Shown piece after piece: positions 5,751 through 8,843 of a DNA stretch of 8,843 nt. Positions within the stretch are counted from its first letter, which is position 1; the number at the start of each line of letters is the position of its first letter. The DNA lies in the NCBI GenBank assembly GCA_016839665.1, contig JAEOTU010000343.1:1-8843 (forward strand). Reading direction: 5' to 3'. The stretch comes from Candidatus Hodarchaeota archaeon (lineage in GTDB: Archaea; Asgardarchaeota; Heimdallarchaeia; Hodarchaeales; Hodarchaeaceae). Made by a program: the position numbers and the translations under genes. A model generated the notes under the pieces. It ran no database searches, was not told where the DNA came from, and saw only the letters and a list, made by a program, of their open reading frames with translations.

Positions 5751-8633
5751 TCATGAAGTTATTATTTTCTGAATATGCTGCAAGGTTTCTTCAAAAGAAT
5801 CTTTCACTCGGGATGAATACATCCCTGCAGAGTAACGTAACATGTTTATGAAAAAATTATTTGAATTGAGAAGAGAATGCCAGCTTAGGAGTAGAAAAAC
5901 GTTGCTTAACTTCCATGTTTTTTTCTTCCAAACCTTCTTGAGCCCCTTAAAGTCACAACCAAAGTCTGGAATTGATGCTGAAACGTGAAACAGTGTCACT
6001 CCTTCTTGTTTTTCCGCCTCAACAGCAATATCTGATCCCAATAAACTTCTGATAGAATTCATTGCATCAGTATTCGTTAGAACGCCCATTTCCATCGTAG
6101 GTACGGGGACTTTGTTTTTCTCAACGAAAAAGATATCTGGATTTGATTTAAGATGCTCTTTTCCAATAATATTTCTCGTTTCACTGAATAATAGAGCAAT
6201 ATAATCCTTCGCATAATCGTCCAAAACTTCAGCATAACTTTTGAATACATCTGAAGCGGGATTCTCCTTCAATACCTCTGTTGCTTCTTTTAACAATGGG
6301 TAACTTTTTTTGTGTACTAATGCGTTTGAAATTTCAAATCTAATGTTTGATCTCAATCTTCGATTCTTAGAGTAAAAATAGTAGGAACCTAAATTTTCCC
6401 AAGTGAGAAGCTGTTCTTTTTCAACTATCTTTTTGATAGCTGATTGAATTTTGTCAATGATGGGAGAGAAATTAGGAAGGAAATCATCACCTTTTACGAG
6501 TGCTTTGCGGTTAATATTAAGGCTTGGACATGCTTGGAGAAATTGCTTATTGAAATCTTTTTGAAATCCGTTAATTTGTTTCCCAATGTCAGAAAAGATA
6601 TTAGAATACCTTTTCTCGATTGACTCACGGGTTTTACGTAAGGTTTTCTCTAAATTTTCCTGACCTTTTGAGAGAAAACCCCGATTAGCCAGATTTGATT
6701 CTAACTTATTTTCTTGGATTTTTCCGTCAATAAATTCCTGGGCACTTTTCTGCGCCTTATCTAAATTTGATTGCAGCTGTTCAATTATTTTTCCATATTC
6801 AGATTGAGTTTTTTGTAACTCAGATCCAATATCTTTATCAGATATAGTAGAAAGGGTAAGTAAATCAGCATCTTTAAGGTTCAGAGAAAGTCCCTTAGAG
6901 ATGTCAAGGGGATTTCGTGACAAATATTTTTCAATTTCTTGTACTCTTTTCTCAAAGGCTTTTTGAAACTCATCTAACTTACGTTCTACCAGTTGTTGTT
7001 CTTTTTGGAAAGAATTAGTATTAGCGTTAACGAATGCTTCGATTATTGCCTGGACATCCAATGTAGCAACGTTAACATTATTTCCAAATGCTTTGAGTTC
7101 GGGATAAACTAGTGGAAAAGGCATCCGCGAGCGTTTTTTTTCTAAATATTCATAGATTGAAAAAATCGCAAATATTTGGTGGATTTTTGTGCAAAATTCA
7201 TTAAATTTCTCAGCTGTATGTTTGAGAAAATTATCTGGATTTTCATCTCCAAGTACAATGTCTGTGATAATTGCATTGATCCCGAAACCTAATGCAGAGA
7301 ATAAGGCCCTATAAAAAGGTAGAATATCAGTCGCCTTCTTTACTGTAAAAGTGATCGGGTCTAGTTTTGTGAGCTTATATTTCGTAATCATTTTCTGAAG
7401 TGTTTTAAAGTGCGAATCTGGGATTTGATCTTTTAAAGTTGGAAGAACATTTGTTACATCGACTTTTGTTTCCATAGTTATCAATTTAAAGAAGATCTGT
7501 ACATATTTCCATGAGGTTAAGGTTAGTCCAGCAGAAAATTGATCACAGAAATGTCGAATGTAAGGAATAAACAGCGCTTCTTCTTTTTCATAACCCTTTA
7601 GCATATCATGCCCAATACGGGATAACGTCCCTCCTACATCGTACTCTTCGTTTATTCTAGTTGTGAGATCTTTTAGGGATTCTTGAAATCCTTTAATTTC
7701 AGGATCGACAATAACAAGAAGGGGGAATTCACGTTGAAACTTCGTGAAAATCTCATTTTCAAGACGGGCATGTAGATTGGTTTTTGTCACTTCAACTAGT
7801 GCAAAATCCTCAAGAACTTTCTTTAAGTCATTCTCTTCAAATTCTTGGATTATTTCTTTGAGAGATTCGCTTACTTTATCTTGTTGCTCTATATTCGCTA
7901 TCTCAGAACGTAAATGTTTCTCAAAATCTTTATGCAATGAACCAATTTTAGAATACTTGACTAATGCATGAGGGTGTTCACTTGTCAGGAGTTCTAATAC
8001 ATCCTCAGATAGCTCTGTCACTAAATCATTTCTTTCACTCTTTATTCTGGGACAGAGATCACGGTATTTTCCCTTATATTCTGAAACTTTAACCAGAGTA
8101 GGTGAATATTCATAATCATTGATAGATTTTGTTGATACTTGACTGAGGGCTGATTTTAGTAGTTCATCATCCATTTGGATTGATTTTTTTTTCCGTGCCC
8201 TCTTGATACACTCAAAGAAGATATCTAAGATATGATTAACTCCTAAAGCTCTGAATTGTCCAATTTCTTGATATATTTCGGTTTTAAGGGTTTCTTCTGC
8301 TAAAAAAGTAACAACGTATTCATAATGTTCTACTAATTCAGGAGCAACTGTCCGATTGTCTGGAGAAATCAATAGATATTGTCCGACAAGCTCCCCATGT
8401 TCACTTGTTACCATAAATCGACCAGTTTTATTACTGTGACTACCACCGACAAATCTTTCTGTGTCTCCTCCAACCTCTCCTCCTATCATTTGTTGAACAG
8501 CAGTCAACCCTCCAGTATACACCTGTTCATCTAGATCAGTTCGCAAACCTGGTTGGCCTACACTTACCAAACTTAACCCAGCACGAGAAGCAACACTAAC
8601 CCAGACTACAGGGTTATAATCGTAATCAGCCAC
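5751..8633 (-). CDS. 960-residue protein: longin/roadblock-like N-terminus, long helical and coiled-coil body
   Basis: I do not recognise a named family. Residues about 8-115 read as beta-beta-alpha-beta-beta-beta-alpha: VVWVSVASRAGLSLVSVG, a helix around YTGGLTAVQQMIGGEV, ERFVGGSH, GRFMVTS, VGQYLLISP, then a helix from 96. That order lacks the first helix of roadblock domains and fits a longin-type fold better. Residues ~115-540 are mostly amphipathic helix with few prolines. About 540-700 are coiled coil (Gln/Glu/Lys-rich). A mixed region (about 840-960) ends the protein, with strands near 846-852 and 880-889 (LFHVSASIP) and basic KKVWKKKTWK. No Walker A, signal peptide or clear TM is present, so it is likely cytosolic. 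Longin domains in archaea and eukaryotes partner small GTPases and trafficking proteins; that role here is inference. The start is GTG with GGAG nine bases upstream. The stop overlaps the alternative methyltransferase start. Confidence 0.8.
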   Translation of the reverse strand: MADYDYNPVVWVSVASRAGLSLVSVGQPGLRTDLDEQVYTGGLTAVQQMIGGEVGGDTERFVGGSHSNKTGRFMVTSEHGELVGQYLLISPDNRTVAPELVEHYEYVVTFLAEETLKTEIYQEIGQFRALGVNHILDIFFECIKRARKKKSIQMDDELLKSALSQVSTKSINDYEYSPTLVKVSEYKGKYRDLCPRIKSERNDLVTELSEDVLELLTSEHPHALVKYSKIGSLHKDFEKHLRSEIANIEQQDKVSESLKEIIQEFEENDLKKVLEDFALVEVTKTNLHARLENEIFTKFQREFPLLVIVDPEIKGFQESLKDLTTRINEEYDVGGTLSRIGHDMLKGYEKEEALFIPYIRHFCDQFSAGLTLTSWKYVQIFFKLITMETKVDVTNVLPTLKDQIPDSHFKTLQKMITKYKLTKLDPITFTVKKATDILPFYRALFSALGFGINAIITDIVLGDENPDNFLKHTAEKFNEFCTKIHQIFAIFSIYEYLEKKRSRMPFPLVYPELKAFGNNVNVATLDVQAIIEAFVNANTNSFQKEQQLVERKLDEFQKAFEKRVQEIEKYLSRNPLDISKGLSLNLKDADLLTLSTISDKDIGSELQKTQSEYGKIIEQLQSNLDKAQKSAQEFIDGKIQENKLESNLANRGFLSKGQENLEKTLRKTRESIEKRYSNIFSDIGKQINGFQKDFNKQFLQACPSLNINRKALVKGDDFLPNFSPIIDKIQSAIKKIVEKEQLLTWENLGSYYFYSKNRRLRSNIRFEISNALVHKKSYPLLKEATEVLKENPASDVFKSYAEVLDDYAKDYIALLFSETRNIIGKEHLKSNPDIFFVEKNKVPVPTMEMGVLTNTDAMNSIRSLLGSDIAVEAEKQEGVTLFHVSASIPDFGCDFKGLKKVWKKKTWKLSNVFLLLSWHSLLNSNNFFINMLRYSAGMYSSRVKDSFEETLQHIQKIITS

Positions 8634-8642
8634 TTTTTAAGT

Positions 8643-8646
8643 CTCC
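8643..8646 (-). promoter_or_regulatory. Shine-Dalgarno site of the 960-residue gene
   Basis: GGAG lies nine bases before the GTG at 8633, the same spacing as GGGAG before the phosphoesterase gene. It supports this start and therefore a protein that begins just before the longin-like domain. Confidence 0.55.
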
Positions 8647-8647
8647 A

Positions 8648-8685
8648 TTACTTCTAAAAACTTTTTTATCGCCTTTACTTCTAAA
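8648..8685. repeat. Direct repeat upstream of the 960-residue gene
   Basis: TTACTTCTAAA occurs at 8648-8658 and again at 8675-8685, a 27-base period, just upstream of the SD. It could be a regulator site or chance in AT-rich DNA. The remaining sequence to 8843 is AT-rich, with TATA-like stretches (about 8735-8747) and no credible ORF or RNA gene. Confidence 0.25.
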
Positions 8686-8843
8686 GAACGCGCTCTTTCA
8701 AAAAGTTTACAAAAGCATTGGAGGATACATAAAATATTCAGATATAAATTTTCTTGCAAATAAACTAATACCTTAAAGAAAGAGTTCCCAAGTAAATTTG
8801 AGATAATAAAAGGATTAAATTTCGTAAAAAAAACGGTAATAAT

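Noticed and set aside
5707..5754. Extra 16 residues at the methyltransferase N-terminus
   Set aside because: Not excluded, but the inner ATG has a good SD and fits the family N-terminus, so the longer form is kept only as an alternative.
5751..8633. SMC/Rad50-like ATPase for the long coiled-coil protein
   Set aside because: No Walker A (GxxxxGKS/T), ABC signature or Walker B was found at either end.

Overview
The window looks like archaeal chromosome and is AT-rich. Four things point that way: an Mtq2/HEMK2-type release-factor glutamine methyltransferase, a small NikR/CopG-like ribbon-helix-helix protein, frequent GTG and TTG starts preceded by GGAG or GGTGAT Shine-Dalgarno (SD) motifs, and TATA-like boxes instead of -35/-10 pairs. 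A large protein whose first ~115 residues look like a longin/roadblock-type fold makes an Asgard archaeon plausible. That is an inference; no rRNA or ribosomal gene is present to settle it.

Layout. 1-883 (minus): N-terminal part of DNA gyrase subunit B, running off the left edge. 884-1174: AT-rich leader with A-tract repeats and a T-rich stretch after the next gene. 1175-2345 (minus): a two-gene unit of a 133-residue coiled-coil protein followed by an MJ0936/YfcE-like metallophosphoesterase. 2346-2668: divergent intergenic region with TATA-like elements and an inverted repeat. 2669-2857 (plus): ribbon-helix-helix regulator. 2961-5060 (plus): two directly adjacent, paralogous RCK/TrkA-type proteins; the first has a polylysine N-terminus and two membrane segments, the second is soluble. 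5077-8633 (minus), convergent to them: a 960-residue longin-like/helical/coiled-coil protein, then the methyltransferase, coupled or overlapping at its start. 8634-8843: upstream region of the large gene, no gene seen.

How the genes may work together. The RCK pair probably forms one membrane-linked cytosolic complex. Both members keep the RCK fold signatures, but neither has a GxGxxG dinucleotide motif and the membrane part has no TVGYG potassium filter, so the transported or sensed ligand is unknown. The small regulator just upstream is a candidate controller of the pair. The coiled-coil gene and the phosphoesterase form a likely operon of unknown joint purpose. The longin-like protein and the methyltransferase share a transcript by position, but I see no functional link between them.

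The best candidates for something undescribed are the tandem filterless 2TM-RCK/RCK pair and the 960-residue longin-like protein.
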